A stretch of DNA of 12,629 nt, from assembly GCA_009923795.1 (NCBI GenBank), contig RFSU01000046.1:1-12629 (forward strand), given 5' to 3'. Under the pieces are notes generated by a model that was not told where the DNA came from, made no database searches, and was given only the letters and a program-made list of their open reading frames with translations. Every line of letters begins with the position of its first letter. The first letter of the stretch is position 1. Source of the stretch: Sphingomonadaceae bacterium. Its GTDB lineage: Bacteria; Pseudomonadota; Alphaproteobacteria; Sphingomonadales; Sphingomonadaceae. The translations under genes were made by a program, and so were the position numbers. This document shows positions 1 through 6,191 of this stretch, in pieces.

Positions 1-178
1 GTCCACGAATATATAGCGCGAAGATCGTGCCTTCTGCTTCCACCTCCGCGTCCCAGCCGATGCGCCAGCGTGCATGGCGGCGAAAGCTCGCCACGCGGCC
101 CAGATTGGAGTTCAGCCAGTCATGAACGGCGCGGTCCATATCGCCGTCAATGATAATCGCGGGATCACATCTGGCCAT
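1..178 (-). CDS. Probable phosphotransferase-family protein (APH-like), N-terminal part only
   Basis: This is the first 59 codons of a gene that runs off the left edge, beginning MARCDPAIIIDGDMDRAVHD. The visible part has a W-L-x-x-N segment, an ARW-R-x-x-W segment and, at the edge, the sequence LYIRG. This resembles the N-lobe start of the aminoglycoside-phosphotransferase-like proteins common in sphingomonad and actinobacterial catabolic clusters, where a 'W-x(n)-G-x(n)-RG' pattern precedes the ATP-binding region. The kinase motifs themselves would lie outside the window, so substrate and activity cannot be judged. The ATG at 178 has a GGAG-type ribosome-binding sequence about 10 bases upstream. 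It follows the aldehyde dehydrogenase stop by 17 bases, so it is probably the third gene of the same operon. Confidence 0.6.
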   Translation of the reverse strand, partial: MARCDPAIIIDGDMDRAVHDWLNSNLGRVASFRRHARWRIGWDAEVEAEGTIFALYIRG

Positions 179-195
179 GTCCGTCGCGTTCTCCG

Positions 196-1686
196 TCAGC
201 GGCCTATGGGATAGAAAATCGACTTTTCGTGCTGATATTCGCGTAGCCAGTTCGGTCCATATTCGCGGCCAATACCGGAGCGCTTGTAACCGCCAATCGG
301 CGCAAAGCTCATCGTCCCCGTGCCGCCGTTCAGTGCCACGCTGCCGGTGCGGATTTTGAGGGCCATGGCATATCCCGCCGCCGCATCGGTCGTTTCGATC
401 GCACCCGCTAGGCCGTAACGCGAGTCATTGGCGATCTTCACCGCCTCGTCGTCGGTATCAAACCCCATGATGCAGCCAACGGGACCGAAAATCTCTTCCT
501 GCGCGATCGCCATGTTGTTGGTGACATTATCGAACAGGGTCATTTCGGTGAAATAGCCCTTGTGGAGCCCCACAGGTCGCCCGCCACCGCAGACGAGTGT
601 TGCGCCGGCCGCCTTACCAAGTGCAATATAATGTTCCACCTTCGTGCGCTGGCTGTCACGGATCAGCGGCCCCATCGTGACACTCGGGTCGGATGCGTCG
701 CCCACTTTGATGTGCGCGGCAATCGCGGCAGCAGTTGCGACAAAGGCCGGTCGGATGCTGTTATGAACCAACAGTCTTGTCGGAATTGCGCAGCCTTGGC
801 CTGCGTTGACAGATAGGAAGCCCACGGCCATCGCTGCGGCGCGCTGCACATCGGCATCATGTCGCACTATCATTGCCGATTTGCCGCCGAGTTCAAGATG
901 TACCTTCTTTAGCGTCGGGGCAGCCTGAGCCATGATTGCCGCGCCCACACTTTCGGAGCCGGTGAATGTCACCATGTCCACGCGCTCATCGGTGCAGAGC
1001 AACTGCCCTTCTGCAATGCCGCCTGTCACAATGTTGAGCACGCCCTTGGGCAGGCCGATTTCGTTGCAAATTTCGCCGAACAGCAATGCCGAATAGGGTG
1101 TGAATTGCGAAGGCTTGAGGATCATTGTGCAGCCCGCCATCAGCGCCGGGCCGATTTTGGCAAGGTTTAGCAGGAACGGGAAATTATAGCCGGTGATCGC
1201 GCTCACCACGCCGAACGGCTCTCGCACCACAGTGGTGCCACCGACGTTCTGCGGACCATCGGGCGCAAACATGTTGGGTGTGATATCAAGCGGTAGCCGT
1301 TCGCTGTCGTCCCGGCGGCCATGGCGGATGGTCGCGGCGAGGTGGTTGATCGGGTTTGCAACTTGCATTATTTGCGTGATCCCTTGCGCGCAGCCGACTT
1401 CGGCGACGATCAGCGCTGCAATATCAGCCTGACGGGCTTTCAGGGCGGCAACCATCCTGTCCAAAATGTCGCCCCGTTGATCGAGCGTCATCTGAGGCCA
1501 GGGGCCGTTGTCGAACGCGTCGCGCGCGGCGGCGATGGCAGCGTCCACTTGGGTCAGGCTGGCGACGGGCGCCTGGCCGATGACGGCTTCGGTAGCGGGG
1601 TTGATGACGGCCTCTGTGCCTGCTTCGGGCGCGACTTTTGCCCCGTTGATGAAAAGCGTGTCGATCTGGGTGAACGGAATGGTCAT
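196..1686 (-). CDS. NAD(P)-dependent aldehyde dehydrogenase
   Basis: This 496-residue protein has the usual length of the aldehyde dehydrogenase superfamily, which oxidises aldehydes to carboxylic acids in the cytoplasm. The core residues are all present. They are the oxyanion Asn168 in the motif YNFP, cofactor-binding Lys191 in KPS, the Rossmann turn FTGSESVG from residue 241, general base Glu265 in LELGGKS, catalytic Cys299 in GQGC, and Glu398 in EEIFGPV. The more usual W before the Asn is Y here, which occurs in several subfamilies. Its ATG lies inside an ATGA overlap with the stop of the upstream GMC dehydrogenase, so the two are translationally coupled. The likely job is to oxidise the aldehyde made by that neighbour. 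The natural substrate cannot be read from the sequence. Confidence 0.95.
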   Translation of the reverse strand: MTIPFTQIDTLFINGAKVAPEAGTEAVINPATEAVIGQAPVASLTQVDAAIAAARDAFDNGPWPQMTLDQRGDILDRMVAALKARQADIAALIVAEVGCAQGITQIMQVANPINHLAATIRHGRRDDSERLPLDITPNMFAPDGPQNVGGTTVVREPFGVVSAITGYNFPFLLNLAKIGPALMAGCTMILKPSQFTPYSALLFGEICNEIGLPKGVLNIVTGGIAEGQLLCTDERVDMVTFTGSESVGAAIMAQAAPTLKKVHLELGGKSAMIVRHDADVQRAAAMAVGFLSVNAGQGCAIPTRLLVHNSIRPAFVATAAAIAAHIKVGDASDPSVTMGPLIRDSQRTKVEHYIALGKAAGATLVCGGGRPVGLHKGYFTEMTLFDNVTNNMAIAQEEIFGPVGCIMGFDTDDEAVKIANDSRYGLAGAIETTDAAAGYAMALKIRTGSVALNGGTGTMSFAPIGGYKRSGIGREYGPNWLREYQHEKSIFYPIGR

Positions 1687-3284
1687 GCTGCTGCCTTGGT
1701 TGAAAGGATGATGTCTGCGGCGTTCATGGCAACGGCCATGGCGGGGGCGTTTGTGTTGCCTGAGACGAGCGTGGGCATGATGGAGGTGTCGCAGACGCGC
1801 AACCCGTCGACCCCGCGCACACGAAGTTGCGGGTCGAGCACGCTGTCTGTATCCGCCCCCATTGCGGCCGTGCCTGCAATGTGGAAGGCAGTGCCGCCGA
1901 GCTGGAGGAGGTTTGCTGCAATCTCCTCATCGGTCTGGCACGCCGCACTCTTGCCGGTTTCCTCGATGATCCACTTGGCCAGCGAAGGTTGCCGGCTCAA
2001 GCGGCGCAGCCATTTGAACAGGTTGAGCGCGGTTTGCCGGTCAATCTCTTCGGCAAAATGGTTGGCGTTAATTGCGGGCGCCACGCTCGGATCGGGCGAG
2101 GTGATATGCGTCCAGCCACGGCTTTCGGGCCTCGTGAAATAGCCCAGCACACGCATGCCGGGAAAGGGATCAAGAACTGGCGCACCGCCCGGACCTATGT
2201 TCATTGTCACCATCATCGACCCGATCTGCGCGTCAGGCCGGTTCAGCTCGGGCCGTGTTTTTATGAATCCGCCGACTTCATGTGCAGCTTCTGTCATCGG
2301 TCCGGATTTGAAGAGGACGTAGCGCAGCACCGATGCGATGAGACCCAAACCTTGCAGCTTCTGGTTGGCGCTGCCGCCCTTCACTTTCCAGTCGACGGCG
2401 ACATAGCGATGCTCGCGCAGGTTTTCTCCCACCAGCGGACTGTGCACGCGCGTTTCTATGCCCAATGCCTGTAGTCGCGCGCCATCACCAATTCCGGAGA
2501 GTTCGAGCAGTTTGGGGCTTTCTACCGCGCCTGCACTCAGGATGATTTCACCTGAACAAGCAATAGCGCGGTCAACCAGTTGAACACCGCTTGCACGCGA
2601 GCCATCAAACAGGATGCGCTGCACCTGAACACCGGTCAGAATGTCGAGATTGGGTCGTCTACGCGCCGGCTCAAGGAAGGCGCGCGCAGCGGAAAAGCGC
2701 TTGCCCTTATGTGTTGTCAGAACCTGATAGCCCATGCCCTGATCGGACACGACGCCGACGTGATTGACGTCGGCCACGGTCGGCACGCCCATTTCGTTCG
2801 CCGCACCCAGTATGGCGTCGCACAAGGGATTGTCAGCCGGGTGCTGCGAGATTTTCAAAGGGCCGCCCGTGCCGCGCCATTGGTCGGCCCCTAGGACATG
2901 ATCTTCGAGCGCGACATAGGCGTTACCAATCCGGTCCCAGCCCCAGCCGACGCAGCCTGCCTTTTCCCAATCATCATAGTCTTGCGGACTGCCCCGCATA
3001 TAGACCATGCCGTTGATCGAGCTGGAGCCGCCGACGGTCCGGCCCTTTAACCAGACTTCCTCCGGCTGGTTGCCGGATGGCGTTACCGGATAAGCAAATA
3101 CGTGCGGATTTCCAGGGGCGAGCAGTTTGCCGATGCCGCGTGGCATGTGAATGAATGGGCTTTTGTCGTCCGGGCCGCTTTCGATCAACAAGACGCGGTT
3201 CGATGGATCATCTGAAAGCCGGTTGGCCAGAACGCAGCCAGACGATCCTGCGCCCACGATGATGTAATGGTAAATCTCCATCAT
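1683..3284 (-). CDS. GMC-family FAD-dependent alcohol dehydrogenase (choline dehydrogenase-like)
   Basis: This 533-residue flavoenzyme belongs to the glucose-methanol-choline family, which oxidises alcohols to aldehydes or ketones. An ADP-binding fold opens the protein (IIVGAGSSG, residues 8-16, then a Glu ending strand 2 in LLIESG). Both family signatures are present: GRTVGGSSSIN at 81-91 and GAVESPKLLELSGIG at 252-266. The C-terminal catalytic pair appears as His468 (FHIAG) and Asn512 (SGNTNAP). The reading frame is open back to 3386, but the family normally starts just before the dinucleotide-binding strand, so I chose ATG 3284 (ATG 3281 is equally possible). No strong ribosome-binding site precedes either. 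It overlaps the downstream aldehyde dehydrogenase by four bases. PEG, alkyl or terpenoid alcohols are all conceivable substrates. Confidence 0.93.
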   Translation of the reverse strand: MMEIYHYIIVGAGSSGCVLANRLSDDPSNRVLLIESGPDDKSPFIHMPRGIGKLLAPGNPHVFAYPVTPSGNQPEEVWLKGRTVGGSSSINGMVYMRGSPQDYDDWEKAGCVGWGWDRIGNAYVALEDHVLGADQWRGTGGPLKISQHPADNPLCDAILGAANEMGVPTVADVNHVGVVSDQGMGYQVLTTHKGKRFSAARAFLEPARRRPNLDILTGVQVQRILFDGSRASGVQLVDRAIACSGEIILSAGAVESPKLLELSGIGDGARLQALGIETRVHSPLVGENLREHRYVAVDWKVKGGSANQKLQGLGLIASVLRYVLFKSGPMTEAAHEVGGFIKTRPELNRPDAQIGSMMVTMNIGPGGAPVLDPFPGMRVLGYFTRPESRGWTHITSPDPSVAPAINANHFAEEIDRQTALNLFKWLRRLSRQPSLAKWIIEETGKSAACQTDEEIAANLLQLGGTAFHIAGTAAMGADTDSVLDPQLRVRGVDGLRVCDTSIMPTLVSGNTNAPAMAVAMNAADIILSTKAAA

Positions 3285-3350
3285 AGCACAGTGGGCGAGA
3301 CGGGCAGCCAGATAAACCTTTCCACAGATAGGGTTGCAGACCGATGCCGC

Positions 3351-3365
3351 CGGGCATGCTGCCCG
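3351..3365. repeat. 15-base inverted repeat (CGGGCA-TGC-TGCCCG)
   Basis: A perfect 6-bp inverted repeat with a 3-base centre sits in the divergent intergenic region, 20 bases before the sulfotransferase start. Its position fits an operator for a dimeric regulator, or a short hairpin in the leader of the plus-strand mRNA. With only 12 paired bases in GC-rich DNA it could also be chance. Confidence 0.4.
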
Positions 3366-3370
3366 AATAG

Positions 3371-3379
3371 AGGAGAGGG
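3371..3379 (+). promoter_or_regulatory. Ribosome-binding site fixing the sulfotransferase start
   Basis: AGGAGAGGG lies five bases before ATG 3385. The reading frame is open further upstream (to 3334), but this strong Shine-Dalgarno sequence selects 3385. Confidence 0.75.
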
Positions 3380-3384
3380 CGCGC

Positions 3385-4527
3385 ATGACAGAGTTGGTAG
3401 CAGCAGACGATATGATGGCCGAGGCCGGGCTTTCCGAGGAGTTCGCCTCGGGAACGCGCGCCGGGCTGACGGCTGCACTTGCCGCGCTCGCCGCAGAGGC
3501 AGGACTTTCAGATGAAGGACGCGCCCGGGCGATGGCCCAGTTTCAGGACAATCTGGCCCGGCTTTCGGCCATTGCAGCGGATCGCGCCCGATATCCCGAT
3601 ATCGCAAAGGTAGAGATTGACAGGCCGGTGTTCATCCTTGGCCTGCCCCGCTGTGGCACATCGATCTTGCACGCGCTGATCGGGGCTGATCCGCAGGTGC
3701 GTACACCTTTGCAATGGGAGGTGGCCGCGCCTTCTCCACCGCCAGAGGCCGCGACTTTTGATAGCGATCCGCGCGCGGACGGATTTGATGCCTATGTCGC
3801 CGCCAACTTCACCGGAGCCTGGGCCGATGTGTTAAAGGCCCACCCGATCGGCGCACGCGTGCCGCAGGAATGCGGGATGATTCTTGAAACCGCGTTTCAG
3901 GGGATCAACCCCACCATGCTGTTCAGCCTGCCTAGCTATTACGAATGGTATCGCGATGCCGACACGCGCTTTGGCTACCGCGTCCACAAAATGTGGCTGC
4001 AACATCTGGCGTGGAAAAACCCTCGAAAACGCTGGGTGTTAAAGGTGCAGGAACATGCCTATCACCTGCCGGAACTGATGGCGGCTTATCCTGATGCGGT
4101 GTTAGTGCAGCCGCACCGTGATCCTGTCACAGTCATGGCGTCCATATCACGTTTGATCGAGGTGATCCGATGCGTCAGCGTCACCAAGATTGATCGTGCC
4201 GAATTGGGGCAGGAGTTGCTGCACCTCTGGCATGACGGGCAGGTACGCTCAATGGCTTGGCGCAAGGCCAATCCACACATGAAGGTACTTGATCTGGGCT
4301 TCAGGGACATTGTCGCTGATCCGGTGGCGGCGGTGCGCGGCGTCTATGCCCATGCGGACATGGATTTCACAGCCGAAACTCAAGCGGCCGTTGCCGGCTG
4401 GTGGGCGGCCAACCCGGCGGACAAACACGGTCAGCACAAATATGAGCTTGCCGACTATGGTCTGACGCGCGAACAGGTAGAAAGCGTTTATGCTGACTAT
4501 ATAAAAGCTTATGGAGACTTTCTGTGA
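3385..4527 (+). CDS. Sulfotransferase-family protein (PAPS-type fold)
   Basis: This 380-residue protein of the broad sulfotransferase family would transfer a sulfo group from PAPS to an alcohol or similar acceptor if it is a true enzyme. The 5'-phosphosulfate loop is clear (ILGLPRCGTS, residues 84-93), followed by LHALIGADP-type and QWE-x-x-P-PPP segments typical of the subfamily. The 3'-phosphate site is visible as HRDP with Arg245 and Ser253 at the expected spacing of eight. The usual LK-(S/D)-P-x-HL segment reads LKVQEHAYHL (219-228), so the proline is missing. It ends in a GTGA overlap with the next gene. In sphingomonads this kind of protein is often paired with a DUF1214-like protein, and its true substrate is generally unknown. 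The family call is firm; the activity is not. Confidence 0.85.
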   Translation: MTELVAADDMMAEAGLSEEFASGTRAGLTAALAALAAEAGLSDEGRARAMAQFQDNLARLSAIAADRARYPDIAKVEIDRPVFILGLPRCGTSILHALIGADPQVRTPLQWEVAAPSPPPEAATFDSDPRADGFDAYVAANFTGAWADVLKAHPIGARVPQECGMILETAFQGINPTMLFSLPSYYEWYRDADTRFGYRVHKMWLQHLAWKNPRKRWVLKVQEHAYHLPELMAAYPDAVLVQPHRDPVTVMASISRLIEVIRCVSVTKIDRAELGQELLHLWHDGQVRSMAWRKANPHMKVLDLGFRDIVADPVAAVRGVYAHADMDFTAETQAAVAGWWAANPADKHGQHKYELADYGLTREQVESVYADYIKAYGDFL

Positions 4528-4859
4528 GCTCTTGGGCGGATCGAGTCGCCAAATTTGAAGGCACGGCTGACCTGTTGCCATCGCTTGCCAATCAGGACGA
4601 TCTGCAGTCCATGGCAGAGGCGGAGCGCCTGTTTTTTATGACCCTCGCATCAGGTTGGTTTACGGCCTTTGCTGATCCGGACTTCCCGGATTTTGTGCCG
4701 GCGGTGAACACGCACCTGAACTGCGTCGGGACCAACCCAGATTTCATCTATGGCACGGCGTCGATTGACGGTACCGGGTCTTACCTGCTGACCGGTGAAC
4801 GCGGTGACGGCCTGTTCGTGCTGATGGATATTGTGGCGGGCGGCTTGGGTGTGATGTGA
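4524..4859 (+). CDS. DUF1214-like protein, N-terminal fragment (frame broken at 4859)
   Basis: This 111-codon reading frame starts at GTG 4524, overlapping the sulfotransferase stop, with GGAG seven bases upstream. It holds the N-terminal part of a protein normally near 380 residues. The segment NPDFIYGTASIDGTGSYLLT around residues 72-91 matches the 'NPD-x-x-Y-x-x-a-x-ID-x-x-x-xY-x-x-xG' block seen at the start of DUF1214-like proteins. The frame ends at TGA 4857-4859, inside a 5-bp tandem duplication, and the homologous sequence continues in another frame. Removing one repeat copy gives a continuous GLGVMEALGPSLG. It is therefore best read as the front half of a frameshifted gene, although translational coupling to the second half is possible. 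The family has no established function. Confidence 0.7.
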   Translation: MSSWADRVAKFEGTADLLPSLANQDDLQSMAEAERLFFMTLASGWFTAFADPDFPDFVPAVNTHLNCVGTNPDFIYGTASIDGTGSYLLTGERGDGLFVLMDIVAGGLGVM

Positions 4860-4860
4860 T
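4851..4860 (+). repeat. 5-bp tandem duplication GTGAT x2 causing a frameshift
   Basis: GTGAT at 4851-4855 is repeated exactly at 4856-4860. The second copy creates an in-frame TGA and moves the rest of the DUF1214-like gene into another frame. Deleting either copy restores one open frame of about 387 codons. This is typical of replication slippage and does not look like a homopolymer sequencing error. Confidence 0.8.
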
Positions 4861-5692
4861 GGAGGCGCTAGGACCGTCGCTAGGCACGCTCGACTTCGAC
4901 ACATTGTCGCTTGACGCTGCGGGTCGTTTCTCGCTTCTCCTGAGCGCCGTTAAGCCCGTGGACTGGCAGGGCGATTGGCATCCGCTAGACCCCTCCGCGA
5001 GATCGTTGTCACTGCGGCAATCGAGCTATAACTGGGGGCAGGGGCGCGAAGCGCGCATCGCCATTGAACGGATCGACCGGACTCACGCGCCGCGCCGTTG
5101 GTCCGCCGCACAGATCGCGGAGCGTTTGGATGCCCTTGCGGCCTACCCCCGGCGCTTGTCGGGCATGGCCTTGGGCTTCATCAAGGCGCAGCGCGACAAG
5201 GGGCTTTGGAACGCGCTGGAACATGATGACTGGGCCGGGCGCGGCGGCGTGCAGGGTCAGCATTATTATCAGGGGCTGTTCCGGCTGGCGCCGGGACATG
5301 TTCTGTTGCTGGAAACCGAGTTGCCGGAAATGGTCCGCTACTGGAACATCCAGCTATCCGACATGATGTGGAACAGCATGGACTGGATGAACCGACAGTC
5401 GAGCCTGAATGGTGGTCAAGTGCGGCTGGACCGGGATGGAAAATTCCGCGCTGTCATTGCGATGAATGATCCCGGCGTGCCTAACTGGCTGGATACCGGC
5501 GGGAATAGCGAAGGCGCAATCATGCTGCGCTGGACTGAAGCAAGCAGCGGCCCTGCGCCAATTTTGCGGCTGATCAATCTGGCGGAGCTGCGATCACACC
5601 TCCCGCCTGAAACACTCTTCGTTTCGCCTGAAGAGCGGGACGCGCAATTGCGGTTAAGGCGGCGCGGAGTCCAGCTTCGGCGGCGTTGGTAG
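4859..5692 (+). CDS. DUF1214-like protein, C-terminal fragment
   Basis: This is the back part of the split gene, about 277 residues from ATG 4859 (a GTG at 4856 is also in frame). It contains the DUF1214-like core: QHYYQGLFRLAPGHVLLLE, then RYWNIQLSD, a SLN motif, and DPGVPNWLDTGG followed by LRW, in the order and spacing usual for proteins encoded beside sulfotransferase-family genes. The tail is rich in Arg (RLRRRGVQLRRRW), also usual for the family. No own ribosome-binding site is visible. Translation would need re-initiation at the ATGTGATG junction or would not occur, and the product would lack the conserved N-terminal block. I favour a disrupted gene over a two-subunit protein. It converges on the HxlR gene with only 20 bases between them. 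Confidence 0.7.
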   Translation: MEALGPSLGTLDFDTLSLDAAGRFSLLLSAVKPVDWQGDWHPLDPSARSLSLRQSSYNWGQGREARIAIERIDRTHAPRRWSAAQIAERLDALAAYPRRLSGMALGFIKAQRDKGLWNALEHDDWAGRGGVQGQHYYQGLFRLAPGHVLLLETELPEMVRYWNIQLSDMMWNSMDWMNRQSSLNGGQVRLDRDGKFRAVIAMNDPGVPNWLDTGGNSEGAIMLRWTEASSGPAPILRLINLAELRSHLPPETLFVSPEERDAQLRLRRRGVQLRRRW

Positions 5693-5712
5693 GTCTGCAC
5701 GTTTTGCCGCGC

Positions 5713-6084
5713 CTAGTCACCCAAAGCGTTGGCGCTTTGCGCGGCCTTTCCATAGGTTTCCCACCAGGCCACCAGCGATTGGATAGTCGGCTCAAGTGCC
5801 TTCGTGGCCTCTGTCATGCTGTATTCCACGCGCGGGGGGACCTCTGCAAACACGCGCCGGGTCACAAGCCCATCAGCTTCGAGTTCGCGCAACTGTCGGG
5901 TGAGCATATGCTGCGTCACACTTGGAATCGCTTTCATCAATTCGCCGAAGCGATGTGTGCGATGATGAAGTCGCCACAGGATTTCGAGTTTCCATTTCCC
6001 CGCAATCAACGTCAGCGCCTTACGCAGTTCACCATATTCTTCAGAAGACACATCTCGGTTTTTAGCAATAGTCATCTCAAGCAT
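5713..6084 (-). CDS. HxlR-family winged-helix transcriptional regulator
   Basis: This protein of about 123 residues belongs to the HxlR/MarR-like family of dimeric DNA-binding regulators. The match runs through the family core: ALTLIAGKWKLEILWRL, RFGELMKAIPSVTQHMLTRQ (recognition helix), LRELEADGLVTRR, then the wing sequence EVPPRVEYSMT and a closing WW. It has no cysteine, so it should not act as a thiol redox sensor like HypR or YodB; a ligand-responsive role is more likely. I chose ATG 6084 because AAGG lies five bases upstream. The frame is open to ATG 6123, but that 13-codon extension is AT-rich with a poor ribosome-binding site. Being divergent from the P450, it most likely controls the P450/SDR operon and itself. 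Confidence 0.9.
   Translation of the reverse strand: MLEMTIAKNRDVSSEEYGELRKALTLIAGKWKLEILWRLHHRTHRFGELMKAIPSVTQHMLTRQLRELEADGLVTRRVFAEVPPRVEYSMTEATKALEPTIQSLVAWWETYGKAAQSANALGD
5722..5739. terminator. Possible hairpin at the convergent end of DUF1214-like and HxlR genes
   Basis: CAAAGCG-TTGG-CGCTTTG is a perfect 7-bp stem with a 4-base loop, located just inside the 3' end of the HxlR gene and 30 bases past the plus-strand stop at 5692. No T-run follows on either strand, so intrinsic termination is uncertain; it may instead stabilise the 3' ends of the converging transcripts. Confidence 0.35.
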
Positions 6085-6089
6085 ACTTA

Positions 6090-6093
6090 CCTT
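6090..6093 (-). promoter_or_regulatory. Ribosome-binding site favouring the shorter HxlR start
   Basis: AAGG on the minus strand lies five bases before ATG 6084. The alternative ATG 6123 has its nearest purine-rich match about 13 bases away. Confidence 0.5.
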
Positions 6094-6177
6094 CAAAAAA
6101 TCATCCTGCTTGTTGAAATTCATGTTGGCTCATATTTCCTAGAAAAGAAAGTCGGAGCGGATTGACCGCCCCAATCC

Positions 6178-6186
6178 AGAGGAGAG
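6178..6186 (+). promoter_or_regulatory. Ribosome-binding site fixing the P450 start
   Basis: AGAGGAGAG ends five bases before ATG 6192. The frame is open upstream to an ATG-less start at 6162, but this strong site and the CYP101-like N-terminus support 6192. Confidence 0.8.
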
Positions 6187-6191
6187 AAACG

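Larger units (their letters stand above)
3285..3384. promoter_or_regulatory. Divergent intergenic region between GMC and sulfotransferase operons
   Basis: This 100-base gap separates two divergent operons and must carry promoters for both if each is transcribed locally. I see no convincing -35/-10 pair on either strand. The only structured element is a palindrome, listed separately. The role as a regulatory region is inferred from gene orientation. Confidence 0.5.
6085..6191. promoter_or_regulatory. Divergent control region between HxlR regulator and P450
   Basis: This region of about 107 bases is noticeably AT-rich compared with its surroundings and separates the regulator from the P450 operon. 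It contains TGAA-A-TTCA (6114-6122) and the near-palindrome TTTCCTAGAAAA (6135-6146, five of six pairs match). Either could be a binding site for the HxlR protein. No clear sigma-70-like promoter pair could be assigned. Confidence 0.5.

Noticed and set aside
1321..2474. Long plus-strand open frames (273 and 215 codons) opposite the ALDH and GMC genes
   Set aside because: They are antisense to well-supported genes, have no recognisable motifs, and arise from the GC-rich codon pattern of the true genes.
3285..3386. Longer GMC protein starting at ATG 3386
   Set aside because: The extra 34 residues are not a convincing signal peptide, would cover the whole divergent promoter region, and overlap the sulfotransferase start codon.
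4524..5692. Programmed ribosomal frameshift joining the DUF1214-like halves
   Set aside because: No heptameric slippery sequence or downstream structure is evident at the junction; the 5-bp tandem duplication explains the frame change more simply.
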